DNA of 64,000 nt from an uncultured Tolumonas sp. (GTDB lineage Bacteria; Pseudomonadota; Gammaproteobacteria; Enterobacterales; Aeromonadaceae): positions 310,001 through 374,000 of the forward strand of contig NZ_OY781371.1 of NCBI RefSeq assembly GCF_963676665.1, in the 5' to 3' direction. Shown here piece by piece: positions 34,432 to 43,217 of this stretch. Made by a program: the position numbers and the translations under genes. Each line of letters starts with the position of its first letter. Position 1 is the first letter of the stretch. The notes under the pieces were generated by a model. The model saw only the letters and a list, made by a program, of their open reading frames with translations, searched no databases and had not been told where the DNA came from.

Positions 34432-35556
34432 TTAACGACCTGAGTACGGATCAACCGCATCGCGCAGACCGTCACCGGCAGCGTTGAACACTAATACTGA
34501 AACCAGAATGAAACCGACCGGTGCCAGCAACCAAGGGTAAGAACCGAGCACCTGATAATCACGCGCCGCATTCAACAACAGACCCAGACTGATCATCGGT
34601 GGTTGCACACCCACACCTAAGAAACTCAGGAAACTTTCAGTCAGGATAAAGGTTGGGATCATGCCGGTGGCTACTACAATCACATGCGATAACACATTCG
34701 GCAGAATGTGATGCACAACGATACGCCCGTCAGAAGCACCGGCGGCAATGGCCGATTTCACATAGTCCATTTCGCGTAATACTAAGGCTTTACCGCGTAC
34801 TTCCCGCGCCAGTTGTGCCCATTTCAAGCAACCCAGCAGCAGCACGAACAACACAAAGGTGGTTTTTGGCGATACCGTTTTTGGCAAAATCGCAATCACT
34901 GACAGATAAAGCGGTAACTCAGGAAACGCCAGCATCAGCTCAACCACGCGTTGGATCCACAAGTCGGCTTTGCCACCCAGATAACCGGAAGTAATACCCA
35001 CCAAGCTGCCGACGACCACACAGATGGTGGTGATCAAACCGGCCATCAATAAGGTCACGCCCATGCCGTGGAAGATACGGCTCAGCTCATCGCGCCCCAT
35101 ACCGTCGGTACCGAGCAGATAAATACGTTGATTATCTTGGGCGGAAAACAGGTGCGTTTTTAGTGTCATTCCCAGAAAGTTGTATTCCCAACCTTCACTG
35201 AAAAATTGCAGATACACTTTTTTATCGGTGTTCAGCGCATATTTCGCTTCAAATGTTTCCGGATCAAATGTGGTTTCATACGGATAAACAAATGGGCGGA
35301 TAGAGAAACCTTCATCGCTGAAAAAATGAATCGATTGCGGAGGCAGATAGACGTTTTCGTTACTGCGTTCCGCGGGATCTTGTGGTGCAAAGAATGAAGC
35401 GAAAACAGCCAGTACCAACATTGCCACAATCAGCCACATCGACACCAAGGCCAGTTTGTTACGTTTAAACCGACGCCATACCAGCGCGATATAACGTTCA
35501 TCAGTACTTTTTGGCCGCTCGCGAGGGTCTTGTTCCAGAATAATTTCAGACTGCAT
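34432..35556 (-). CDS. Opp/Dpp-type ABC permease (OppC-like) with periplasmic insert
   Basis: A 374-residue inner-membrane permease. A cytoplasmic head with the OppC_N segment (WRRFKRNKLALVSMWLIVAMLVLAVF) is followed by an unusually long periplasmic loop of about 90 residues, then five membrane helices of the BPD_transp_1 domain with the EAA loop VRGKALVLREMDYVKSAIAAGAS. Long inserts like this occur in oligosaccharide-type relatives of OppC. ATG 35556 is preferred because GGAGA lies just upstream, although an in-frame ATG lies 12 bases earlier. Confidence 0.9.
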   Translation of the reverse strand: MQSEIILEQDPRERPKSTDERYIALVWRRFKRNKLALVSMWLIVAMLVLAVFASFFAPQDPAERSNENVYLPPQSIHFFSDEGFSIRPFVYPYETTFDPETFEAKYALNTDKKVYLQFFSEGWEYNFLGMTLKTHLFSAQDNQRIYLLGTDGMGRDELSRIFHGMGVTLLMAGLITTICVVVGSLVGITSGYLGGKADLWIQRVVELMLAFPELPLYLSVIAILPKTVSPKTTFVLFVLLLGCLKWAQLAREVRGKALVLREMDYVKSAIAAGASDGRIVVHHILPNVLSHVIVVATGMIPTFILTESFLSFLGVGVQPPMISLGLLLNAARDYQVLGSYPWLLAPVGFILVSVLVFNAAGDGLRDAVDPYSGR

Positions 35557-35583
35557 AGTTTTCTCCACGATTAAACCCTCTTA

Positions 35584-36582
35584 TCAAGACAGGCGGACAC
35601 GAGGGTCCAGTAACGCCAGTGCGACATCGGCTATCAGGTTGCCGATAACCAATGTGGCCGCCAGGATCAGCATGAATGAGGCCACCACGAAGACATCTTG
35701 GTCATGCATCGCTTGCACGATCAGTGGGCCTACGGTTGGCAGGGCAAAAACAATCGCGATCTCCAGTTCGCCAGCAATCATGTAGGGCAGGGCAACACCC
35801 TGAAACATGATCATCGGATGTAGGGCATTCGGTACGATGTGGCGGAATAAGACCCGCATTGGTGACAGCCCTTTGGCGCGGGCGGTTTCAACATATTGTG
35901 CCTGCATGACATCCAGCATATTTGAACGCATGACGCGCAGGTTTTGCGCCATGCCACCGAAAATTGCGACTAACAGCACCGGCCAGATATGCACCAGCAA
36001 ATTGCCGAATTTCGCCAGACTCCACGGTGCCATGGTGTATTCCGGTGAAAACAGTGCGGCGACGTTGGTCGAACCAAAGTGGAATACCAACAGATAGAGC
36101 ATGATCAGGGCGAGCACGAAACGCGGTGTGGTCATGCCGATGAAGGCGAAAATAGTGACCAACGTATCAGCAATACTGTATTGCCGGGTGGCGACAAAAA
36201 TGCCGAGCAGTGTACCCACCACGGTAGAGCCGAAATGACACATCAGCGCTATCAGCAAGGTCATTGGCAGTCGATCCATAATCAACTGGCTGATCGGTTT
36301 GTTATAGGTGTATGAATCGCCAAAATCACCTTTTGTCACAATCTTGCCAATCCAATGGATGTATTGCACTGGCAGGGGGGCATTCATACCGTGTTCTTCC
36401 CGGTAGTTATCCGCCATTTTCTGAGCATCTAACTCGCTCATCCCTGACATGGTGATCGCTTGGCTTTTCAACCGATCCGCATAATCTCCCGGTGGAACTT
36501 GGATTAAGAAAAAGGAGATCATACTGAGAATGAGTAATAACGGGATCGCAGCCAGTAAACGCTTGATGATAAAACTAAACAT
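35584..36582 (-). CDS. Opp/Dpp-type ABC permease (OppB-like)
   Basis: A 332-residue inner-membrane permease with the OppB N-terminus (FIIKRLLAAIPLLLILSMISFFLIQ), a periplasmic loop, and the BPD_transp_1 core with the EAA-type sequence YVETARAKGLSPMRVLFRHIVPNAL. It pairs with the OppC-like permease, encoded 27 bp downstream, and with the binding protein encoded upstream. Confidence 0.92.
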   Translation of the reverse strand: MFSFIIKRLLAAIPLLLILSMISFFLIQVPPGDYADRLKSQAITMSGMSELDAQKMADNYREEHGMNAPLPVQYIHWIGKIVTKGDFGDSYTYNKPISQLIMDRLPMTLLIALMCHFGSTVVGTLLGIFVATRQYSIADTLVTIFAFIGMTTPRFVLALIMLYLLVFHFGSTNVAALFSPEYTMAPWSLAKFGNLLVHIWPVLLVAIFGGMAQNLRVMRSNMLDVMQAQYVETARAKGLSPMRVLFRHIVPNALHPMIMFQGVALPYMIAGELEIAIVFALPTVGPLIVQAMHDQDVFVVASFMLILAATLVIGNLIADVALALLDPRVRLS

Positions 36583-36602
36583 AGTGCATTCCTTGTTAAA
36601 GG

Positions 36603-36629
36603 CCGGTCACGACAGCACGCTGTGACCGG
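36603..36629 (-). other. Intra-operon hairpin after the binding-protein gene
   Basis: CCGGTCAC / GTGACCGG with an 11-base loop, without a U-run, lies between the binding-protein gene and the permease gene. Such stems often protect the upstream message, keeping binding protein in excess over permease. Confidence 0.6.
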
Positions 36630-36638
36630 TTTGTTAAC

Positions 36639-36671
36639 TTACCCTGCGTACTTGACGTTACTTTGGGTATA
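36639..36671. repeat. Internally deleted ERIC remnant
   Basis: On the minus sense of the repeat, the left outer arm (TACCCTGCGTACTTGACGTT, 18 of 22 bases like TATACCCTTCGTACTTGAAGTT) is joined directly to the exact other end TTACTTTGGGTATA. About 95 bp of the 128-bp repeat is missing. It lies 20 bp past the binding-protein stop codon, inside the transporter operon. Confidence 0.65.
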
Positions 36672-36690
36672 CAACTTGTTGATTTACCGA

Positions 36691-38742
36691 TTACTCCGGT
36701 AATTTTCCTGGCATTAACTCCTCCACTGGCGCAGATTTTGGATCGATCCAGATCCGTTCACGCATGATGGAATCTTCCGCCCACTGGAAGCTCATGATTG
36801 GCGTTCCTGACGGCACGTTTTTCAGGCGTTTGTTCAGGATCAAGGCACCCGGAACAGAAACCAGACCCACGTGGTAGGCGTTTTCAGTAAATACCTTGTT
36901 GTATTTATTGAGGATTTCCAGTTGTTTGCTCAAGTCAGGTTCGTGTTGGAACTGATTGATCAACGTCACCAGCTCTTTTTCAAACGGCAGCAGGTTTTGT
37001 GGTTTGGCCTTGGTGCCTTTATGCCAGTAAGGGGTTTGGTCATGCACAGGTGCCAATGCTTCGGCCAGCTGGATCGGCTGAATATATTCATTGTCATTAC
37101 GACGAATGAAGAAGTCATAACTGCTGGCACCTAAAGTGGCATCCACCTGCGCACCTTGCATTGGGCGAGGGATCAGCTTTATGCCCACTTCGCGTAGCAT
37201 AGAGACCAAACCTTCCGACATGGATGTTTCACTCGGGCCATCGGGGGTTACCATGGTGATTTCCAGATCCTTACCCTTCATCGGGCCATCGGTCCAATTC
37301 ACAATGCCGTTACCATCGGTGTCTTTTAAGCCGACATCAGCCAATAACTCTTTGGCCAGTTTCGGGTTGTAACCGTAATAAACCACTGAGCCATCGTTGA
37401 CGACCCCTTCCGGATAGAGACCACCGGCATAAGGGCGCGCAAACGGGCCACGTACCATTGCTTGCCCCAGTGCATTACGATCAATGGCATGACTGATGGC
37501 TTGGCGGAATTTCAACTGACGGTTCAACAGACGGATGGCTTTTTCACGATCATCGGTGGCGCCCAGATCTTCCGACAAGTTCATGAACAGCGACCAGCCG
37601 AGAAAGCGCGGGCTGAAATCTAAACGTGCCGGTGAGTTTGGTTGTTTCGATTTTTTGATCGATTCAACGTAGTTGGTCGGGTTTTCCATGTTCGCGTAAT
37701 CAGCATTACCGGCGACAGTTTGTACTTCACGATCGGTCCATGTAGACAGTTTGAAGCGCAGTTCATCCATGTACGGTAATTGCTGACCTTTTTCGTCGAC
37801 CTTCCAGTAATAAGGGTTACGGCGCAGCACGATCATCTGATCGGCTTTGTGATAAACCGGCGCCCATGCACCCATGGTGACGACCGGTACCTTGTCGGCA
37901 GGTAAGGCATTGGCGTAACTGCTGTAAGTGGCGTCTTTGTTGTATTTAGGATGGAACTGTTTCAGCACATGCGCAGGGCCGGGGCACATACGGAAGAAGG
38001 CCATGCTATACAGATATTGTGTCGGGCGTGGTTCTTTGAAGGTCCAGCGAATAGTGTTTTTATCCACCGCTTCCAGCGTGGTGCCTTTGCCATAGGTATC
38101 GGCGTTCGCCCATGCGGTAACATGCGGATCAAGAATGTTGTCATTCCACAAGAACATCACATCGTCAGACGAGAATGGTTTACCATCCGACCATTTGGCA
38201 TCTTCAATCAGGTGCATGGTGAGTTGTTTGCCGTCGTCAGACCATTCCCAGCTTTTGGCCAAGTTAGGCAGCGGGGTTTGCTCTTCTTTCTTGATAGTCG
38301 TTAACGGGCCGGTACGGGTCAGACATTCAGCCACGGTATATTCTGTGCCACCCCAGCCTGAATTTTTACCCGCGTTATAGTTCCAACCTTCCGGGCGACC
38401 ACCGCTGACCATACGGAACACACCGCCATACACACCGGGGCCATCTGGCATGCCTTTGCTGTTAAATACCATCGGCTCTTTGGGTAGACGATCTTTAACC
38501 GGTGGTAATTTGCCTTCCTTCACCAGTTTATTGACCCACTCTGGCTCGGAATAAGCAGGCAGTGCTTTGTATTCCATCAGATCTTTTTGTGACAACAACA
38601 TCGCCATTCCTTGACCTGGAAATGGCTGTGCTTTGGGGAGTGCAGAAGGTTGCGCGTCTGCGGCAAAGGCATGAGGCACCATGCCGAGTACGCCTGCAAC
38701 GCAAAGTGACAACAAGCTGACTTTGAATGTGTGTTGTTTCAT
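36691..38742 (-). CDS. Extracellular solute-binding protein, family 5 (Opp/Agp type)
   Basis: A 683-residue periplasmic binding protein with a Sec signal peptide (MKQHTFKVSLLSLCVAGVLG..., cleavage expected after AFA near residue 28). The SBP family 5 layout is clear: GGVFRMVSGGRPEGWNYN, LAKSWEWSDDGKQLTMHL, AKWSDGKPFSSDDVMFLWND and FRQAISHAIDRNALGQAMV. It is longer than OppA/DppA (about 540). In Sinorhizobium, AgpA of this family imports melibiose and raffinose; flanking alpha-galactosidase genes suggest the same here. Confidence 0.9.
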   Translation of the reverse strand: MKQHTFKVSLLSLCVAGVLGMVPHAFAADAQPSALPKAQPFPGQGMAMLLSQKDLMEYKALPAYSEPEWVNKLVKEGKLPPVKDRLPKEPMVFNSKGMPDGPGVYGGVFRMVSGGRPEGWNYNAGKNSGWGGTEYTVAECLTRTGPLTTIKKEEQTPLPNLAKSWEWSDDGKQLTMHLIEDAKWSDGKPFSSDDVMFLWNDNILDPHVTAWANADTYGKGTTLEAVDKNTIRWTFKEPRPTQYLYSMAFFRMCPGPAHVLKQFHPKYNKDATYSSYANALPADKVPVVTMGAWAPVYHKADQMIVLRRNPYYWKVDEKGQQLPYMDELRFKLSTWTDREVQTVAGNADYANMENPTNYVESIKKSKQPNSPARLDFSPRFLGWSLFMNLSEDLGATDDREKAIRLLNRQLKFRQAISHAIDRNALGQAMVRGPFARPYAGGLYPEGVVNDGSVVYYGYNPKLAKELLADVGLKDTDGNGIVNWTDGPMKGKDLEITMVTPDGPSETSMSEGLVSMLREVGIKLIPRPMQGAQVDATLGASSYDFFIRRNDNEYIQPIQLAEALAPVHDQTPYWHKGTKAKPQNLLPFEKELVTLINQFQHEPDLSKQLEILNKYNKVFTENAYHVGLVSVPGALILNKRLKNVPSGTPIMSFQWAEDSIMRERIWIDPKSAPVEELMPGKLPE

Positions 38743-38842
38743 TCGCTTATCCTTGTATATTTACTTAGCGAGATTTCTCTCTGTCTAACCTGAAGCTGCT
38801 ACGGCACTGCGTTTTTTCCGTATACAGGTCTTGATTGTTTGG

Positions 38843-38862
38843 GTAAGCAATAACGTGCTTAC
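38843..38862 (-). other. Hairpin after the GH36 gene
   Basis: GTAAGCA / TGCTTAC with a 6-base loop overlaps the end of the GH36 gene. With no U-run it is probably an mRNA-processing or stability element within the operon, not a full terminator. Confidence 0.45.
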
Positions 38863-40976
38863 ACGGCGTCCAATTTGATTAATAACGCGCTTTCAGGGTC
38901 GAGCACCGGTAAGGCAATTCCCGCTTTTGCCAGCCAGGCACCACTGAGCGTCATCTCTTCATCCAGCCATAACGGCAGTTTTTTCATCACCCCACCGGTG
39001 CGCATACTGGCTGGTTGATCTAATACCGAGAGGCGATAGTGTTTGGTTGGATCAAGCCCGGCTAAACGTGCGTTACCAGAAAGGGTATACGTCGGCATCG
39101 CCAGCTGGCTGAACAGGAACACGGCACTGGATTGGTCTTGCGCAATCACGCCATTGATTTGCAAAGCCGGATCATGATGATCGATGCGAACCACCTTGCC
39201 GCCGTGTAGTAATGGACGAAGCTGTTTGTGTAGTGCGATGTAGTGAGTAAAACCGGCTTGTTCTTCGGCACTCTCTTTGACTGGGTCGAGCTCTACACCC
39301 ATATGACCAAACAGGGCGGTTAAACCACGGAAACCGATGCTGTGAGTACGGCGCGTGCAGTGGCAATGACGACCGCCGATGTGCGAACCCATCACTTCCG
39401 GTGGAAAGAAATAACTCATACCGCGCTGGATCTGCTGACGCTCTAACGCATCGTTGTTATCGGAAGTCCAGAAGCGGTGTATGCGTTTCAGGATCTCGTA
39501 ATCAATTCGACCACCACCGGAGGCGCACGATTCAAATTCGACTTTCGGATGGCGTTGGCGCAGTTCATCAAACAGGTCATACAGTGCTTTCGTCTGACCA
39601 TCTAATGCAGCGTAACCGTCATGACCAGGTTGCACGATTTCACGGTTCATATCCCATTTCACATAGGCGATATCGTAGCTGCCAAGTATGATGTCGAGAC
39701 GTTCCAGCAAATAATCGAAAACCTGTGGTTTTTGCAGATCCAGCACGTATTGATAACGACCGGTGGGTTGTTGATAGCCGTCTAATGCCAATAACCAATC
39801 CGGATGTGCGCGGAACAGATCCGAATCAGGGTTGATCATTTCTGGTTCAAACCAGATACCAAATTCCATTCCTAAATTGCGTACGTGAGTAACGACTGGT
39901 CCCAGACCATTCGGATATTTGTTGGTGTCCAGATACCAGTCACCCAATGCGGCCAGATCATTGTTACGGCCTTTAAACCAGCCATCATCGATGATGAAAC
40001 GCTCGACACCCAACTCAGCGGCACGGCTGGCCATCTGCATAATGTATTCAGGGTCGTGATCAAAATAGATCCCTTCCCAGGTGTTCAAATGCACCGGGCG
40101 TGGTTTGTGGTCAGGAAACTGAATGATCTGTTTACGCACAAACTGATGGAACGCATGGCTCATGCCATTCAAACCTTGTGCGCTGTAGGCGGCATACACC
40201 CATGGTGTGCTGATGCTTTCGCCTTCGGTCAGTGTAATTTCACCAGAGAAATAGAGCGCCTCTGCCTGCACAAAACGACGACCATCAGTTTTCACATCGG
40301 AACGTAAACGGTGATTACCGCTCCAAGCCAGATGGAATCCCCAGACTTCACCTTGTTGTTCGCTGAAACTGGTTGTTCCTTGCATAAAACCGGGGAAATA
40401 TTCGTGGGAAGTACGACCACGGCGATTTTCCTGCTGATAACCACCGTGTTTCACTTTGAGGCGATGTGGCTGGAACTCTCGCACCCAGCGGCCGTGAAAA
40501 GCCATTAACTCGTCTGCACGTTCAGGTAGGGGCAGCGTCACTGCTAAACGATCAACCTGATAAGTTGCTGATTTTAAGTTGGTTAGCGTGTTACGAATCT
40601 GCAAGACATCGGTTTGTGAGTCTAATTTCAGCTCACAAACCAGTTTTAAACCGGCGATCTGATCTTCGGTGGTGATCAACAGATGATTACCGTCTTGCTG
40701 AATAGTTTTGAATTCGAATACAGGTGACCAATCCAGCCCCTGACGATTGCCTTCCATGCCCGGGCTGCTGAATACACCGCGACCGTGTTCTGGGCTAATT
40801 GACACAGGTGTATCAACATCCAAACGACCATTCGGCACCGCACGTTTTACTGCCTGAATCGCATTGGCTTCCACACCCGATATTTTGTCGCCCCAATATA
40901 AAATCTCAACGACCGGGTGGGTCTGAATGATCAGGTCAGACGTGTTGCCTTGCAGATGAACTACGCTTTCCTTCAT
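38859..40976 (-). CDS. Alpha-galactosidase, GH36
   Basis: A 705-residue GH36 retaining alpha-galactosidase for melibiose, raffinose and related sugars. An N-terminal beta-sandwich (to about 310) precedes the TIM barrel. The nucleophile is D442 in YVKWDMNR, and the acid/base is D506 in FWTSDNND, with SCASGGGRIDYE between them. A C-terminal beta domain ends the protein. There is no signal peptide, so it acts on imported sugar. ATG 40976 is chosen because a GGAG site precedes it and the longer frame runs toward the operator. It is the first gene of the seven-gene minus-strand operon. Confidence 0.94.
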   Translation of the reverse strand: MKESVVHLQGNTSDLIIQTHPVVEILYWGDKISGVEANAIQAVKRAVPNGRLDVDTPVSISPEHGRGVFSSPGMEGNRQGLDWSPVFEFKTIQQDGNHLLITTEDQIAGLKLVCELKLDSQTDVLQIRNTLTNLKSATYQVDRLAVTLPLPERADELMAFHGRWVREFQPHRLKVKHGGYQQENRRGRTSHEYFPGFMQGTTSFSEQQGEVWGFHLAWSGNHRLRSDVKTDGRRFVQAEALYFSGEITLTEGESISTPWVYAAYSAQGLNGMSHAFHQFVRKQIIQFPDHKPRPVHLNTWEGIYFDHDPEYIMQMASRAAELGVERFIIDDGWFKGRNNDLAALGDWYLDTNKYPNGLGPVVTHVRNLGMEFGIWFEPEMINPDSDLFRAHPDWLLALDGYQQPTGRYQYVLDLQKPQVFDYLLERLDIILGSYDIAYVKWDMNREIVQPGHDGYAALDGQTKALYDLFDELRQRHPKVEFESCASGGGRIDYEILKRIHRFWTSDNNDALERQQIQRGMSYFFPPEVMGSHIGGRHCHCTRRTHSIGFRGLTALFGHMGVELDPVKESAEEQAGFTHYIALHKQLRPLLHGGKVVRIDHHDPALQINGVIAQDQSSAVFLFSQLAMPTYTLSGNARLAGLDPTKHYRLSVLDQPASMRTGGVMKKLPLWLDEEMTLSGAWLAKAGIALPVLDPESALLIKLDAV

Positions 40977-41034
40977 TGATTTAATGCTCCGCCAGAAATA
41001 AGTTGCAATGGTAAATCTGATGGCAGAAAGGTAA

Positions 41035-41071
41035 TCCAAAACGTTTCGGATCAATACCGAAACGTTTTGGA
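41035..41071. promoter_or_regulatory. Double LacI-family operator upstream of the GH36 operon
   Basis: TCCAAAACGTTTCGG and CCGAAACGTTTTGGA form a perfect 15-bp inverted repeat with the loop ATCAATA. Each arm contains a palindromic AAACGTTT core with a central CG, the style of LacI/GalR operators. The cores are 21 bp apart, two helical turns, so two dimers could bind the same face. Confidence 0.85.
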
Positions 41072-41073
41072 TT

Positions 41074-41089
41074 TGTGATTAAGTGCAAA
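41074..41089. promoter_or_regulatory. Possible CRP site next to the double operator
   Basis: TGTGA-TTAAGT-GCAAA matches the CRP consensus at 8 of 10 half-site bases. It sits immediately upstream of the operator relative to the GH36 operon, suggesting catabolite control. Confidence 0.5.
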
Positions 41090-41153
41090 ATGACATCAAT
41101 ATGTAAAATAGAAGTGAGAGCTAGTTAACGTTTTTTGATTGAGGATCAGATAT

Positions 41154-42173
41154 TCAGATAGAGGAAAGGAGATCTTTTACTGTATTACCTTCGACAATTT
41201 CAGGTTCCCACAGAACATGCAGATTGTCTGGTTTTTCTCCTTGGATGAGAGCGAGCGTCATGGCTGCAATTTGTTTACTTTTCTTTTCAGAAGTGGATAG
41301 ATGTACGCTTGTCATTTGACAGTCTGAAATTGTATCCGGTGGTAAATCATCATAAGTAATAAATGAAATATCTTCTCCGGGTACCAGTCCTGCTTGTTCT
41401 GTGGCCATGATTGCGCCATCAGCCAGCATACCGCTATCGATCAAAATAGCGGTAGGTCGATCCTTGTAGGTAAGGATCTCTTTCATTGCAGCAAGCCCAT
41501 TCCGGCGATTTCGTGCTAACTCCAGAATGTAATGTTCAGGAAGGGGTATCCCTGCTGCTTTCATCTCTTTAATAAATCCATCTTTCCGCTGGTTGATGAA
41601 AGCTCGTTGATCGTTACCGCCCAGAAAAGCTATTCGCTGATGTCCTTTTTCTAAAAAATAACGCACAGCTTGGCGGCTTCCAGATTCGCAGTCAAAGTCA
41701 ATCCAGGCATAGGGTTGCGTTGTATTGCAACGACCAAAGGCGAGGAATTTATGACCGCGTGATTGCAGATAGTTGACGCGGGGATCATCGTCTAATACGT
41801 CCATGACTATCAGTGCATCGACCCGTCCACTTTCTATCAGGCGAATGTACGGAGAGTGCCCGTTATGCTCCTGATCCGATACCATTACGATATCTATATT
41901 AATATCCGCAAAGGCACTGGTGATATTAGCGACAATATCCAGCAAAATCGGGTCATAAAGTGCGGCAGTAACCATCGGATAAACCAACCCGACTGCATCA
42001 GTACGGCCTGTTTTCAAACGACGTGCGGACGCATTTGGCTGATAACCACGTGCTTCGGCTGCGGCCATGATCAGTTGTCGGGTGTGTTCAGCCACGTCAC
42101 TGTAACCATTCAGGCCACGACTGACGGTGGTGATCGAAATACCTAATTCCTGAGCAATAGCTTTCAGCGACAT
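41154..42173 (-). CDS. LacI-family regulator of the alpha-galactoside operon
   Basis: A 339-residue LacI/GalR regulator. The HTH is SLKAIAQELGISITTVSRGLNG; the hinge helix NASARRLKTGRT carries the minor-groove leucine; the effector domain follows (VGLVYPMVTAALYDPILLDIV... ISFITYDDLPPD). It is encoded directly upstream of, and in the same direction as, the GH36 operon, with the double AAACGTTT operator between. It is therefore the likely repressor, with an alpha-galactoside or galactose as ligand. No matching operator was seen before its own gene. Confidence 0.9.
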   Translation of the reverse strand: MSLKAIAQELGISITTVSRGLNGYSDVAEHTRQLIMAAAEARGYQPNASARRLKTGRTDAVGLVYPMVTAALYDPILLDIVANITSAFADINIDIVMVSDQEHNGHSPYIRLIESGRVDALIVMDVLDDDPRVNYLQSRGHKFLAFGRCNTTQPYAWIDFDCESGSRQAVRYFLEKGHQRIAFLGGNDQRAFINQRKDGFIKEMKAAGIPLPEHYILELARNRRNGLAAMKEILTYKDRPTAILIDSGMLADGAIMATEQAGLVPGEDISFITYDDLPPDTISDCQMTSVHLSTSEKKSKQIAAMTLALIQGEKPDNLHVLWEPEIVEGNTVKDLLSSI

Positions 42174-42295
42174 AATTCTCTACAGCAAAAAGAGGATGCA
42201 ATCCGAACTGACTACTGTATGGGATATGTATGCTCTTTTCCAGATTTCTGCTGTGAACGGCACAAATCGCCGCTTAACTCTGTGAAGTGACACAA

Positions 42296-42328
42296 AAAAT
42301 AACGTCCCATGACGGGACGTTATTTTAT
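42296..42328 (-). terminator. Terminator after dapD
   Basis: AAAATAACGTCCC / GGGACGTTATTTT with a 5-base loop. On the minus strand it is followed by a T-rich run, 26 bp past the dapD stop. Confidence 0.88.
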
Positions 42329-42353
42329 TAACTTTGTGTATCAGCAGACAAAA

Positions 42354-43181
42354 TTAATCGTCGATGCTGCGCAGCAGACCGTTGATACCTACTTTAGAGC
42401 GGGTTTTCGCATCTACTTTTTTCACGATCACTGCAGCGTACAGGCTGTATTTGCCACATTTAGATGGCAGAGAACCAGAAACAACTACTGAACCGGCAGG
42501 CACTTTACCGTAGTGGATTTCGCCAGTTTCGCGGTCATAAATACGGGTAGACTGACCGATGAATACGCCCATAGAAATAACTGAGCCTTCACCGACGATC
42601 ACGCCTTCTACTACTTCAGAACGAGCGCCAATGAAGCAGTTGTCTTCAATGATAGTAGGGCCAGCTTGCAGCGGCTCCAGAACACCACCGATACCAACAC
42701 CACCAGACAGATGCACGTTCGCACCGATCTGCGCGCAAGAACCGACAGTTGCCCATGTATCAACCATGGTGCCTTCACCAACATATGCGCCGATGTTGAC
42801 GTAAGATGGCAGCAATACTGCGTTGCGAGCGATGAAAGAACCTTTACGCACAGTTGCTGGTGGCACAACACGGATCGCTTCTTGTTTGAAACGTTCAGGG
42901 GTGTAGTCAGCAAATTTCAAAGGCACTTTGTCATAATACTGAGTGCCAGCACCTTGCAGTGCCGCGTTATCATTGATGCGGAAGTACAGCAGAACTGCCT
43001 TTTTCACCCATTGATGAACTACCCATTCCCCAGCCAGCTTTTCAGCTACACGGATCTGACCTGCATCCAGCATGTCGATAGTTTGCAGCACCGCTTCACG
43101 AACAATTGGATCGACGCTAGTTGGTGTAATGGTATCGCGACGCTCAAATGCGTCGTCAATGATGCGTTGTAAGTCAGACAT
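42354..43181 (-). CDS. dapD: Tetrahydrodipicolinate N-succinyltransferase
   Basis: A 275-residue left-handed beta-helix enzyme of lysine and diaminopimelate synthesis. N-terminal helices ([17 protein letters not shown]) precede hexapeptide repeats ([30 protein letters not shown], positions about 140-170). Ends in [15 protein letters not shown] as in E. coli DapD. It lies 36 bp downstream of glnD, the gene order found in enterobacteria. Confidence 0.96.
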   Translation of the reverse strand: MSDLQRIIDDAFERRDTITPTSVDPIVREAVLQTIDMLDAGQIRVAEKLAGEWVVHQWVKKAVLLYFRINDNAALQGAGTQYYDKVPLKFADYTPERFKQEAIRVVPPATVRKGSFIARNAVLLPSYVNIGAYVGEGTMVDTWATVGSCAQIGANVHLSGGVGIGGVLEPLQAGPTIIEDNCFIGARSEVVEGVIVGEGSVISMGVFIGQSTRIYDRETGEIHYGKVPAGSVVVSGSLPSKCGKYSLYAAVIVKKVDAKTRSKVGINGLLRSIDD

Positions 43182-43217
43182 TTCTCTTTTCTCTCCCTAA
43201 AAAAACGGTTCTTTTTA

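Noticed and set aside
42268-42293. CRP sites before the alpha-galactoside LacI-type gene
   Set aside because: TGTGA half-sites occur, but the partner halves have wrong spacing.
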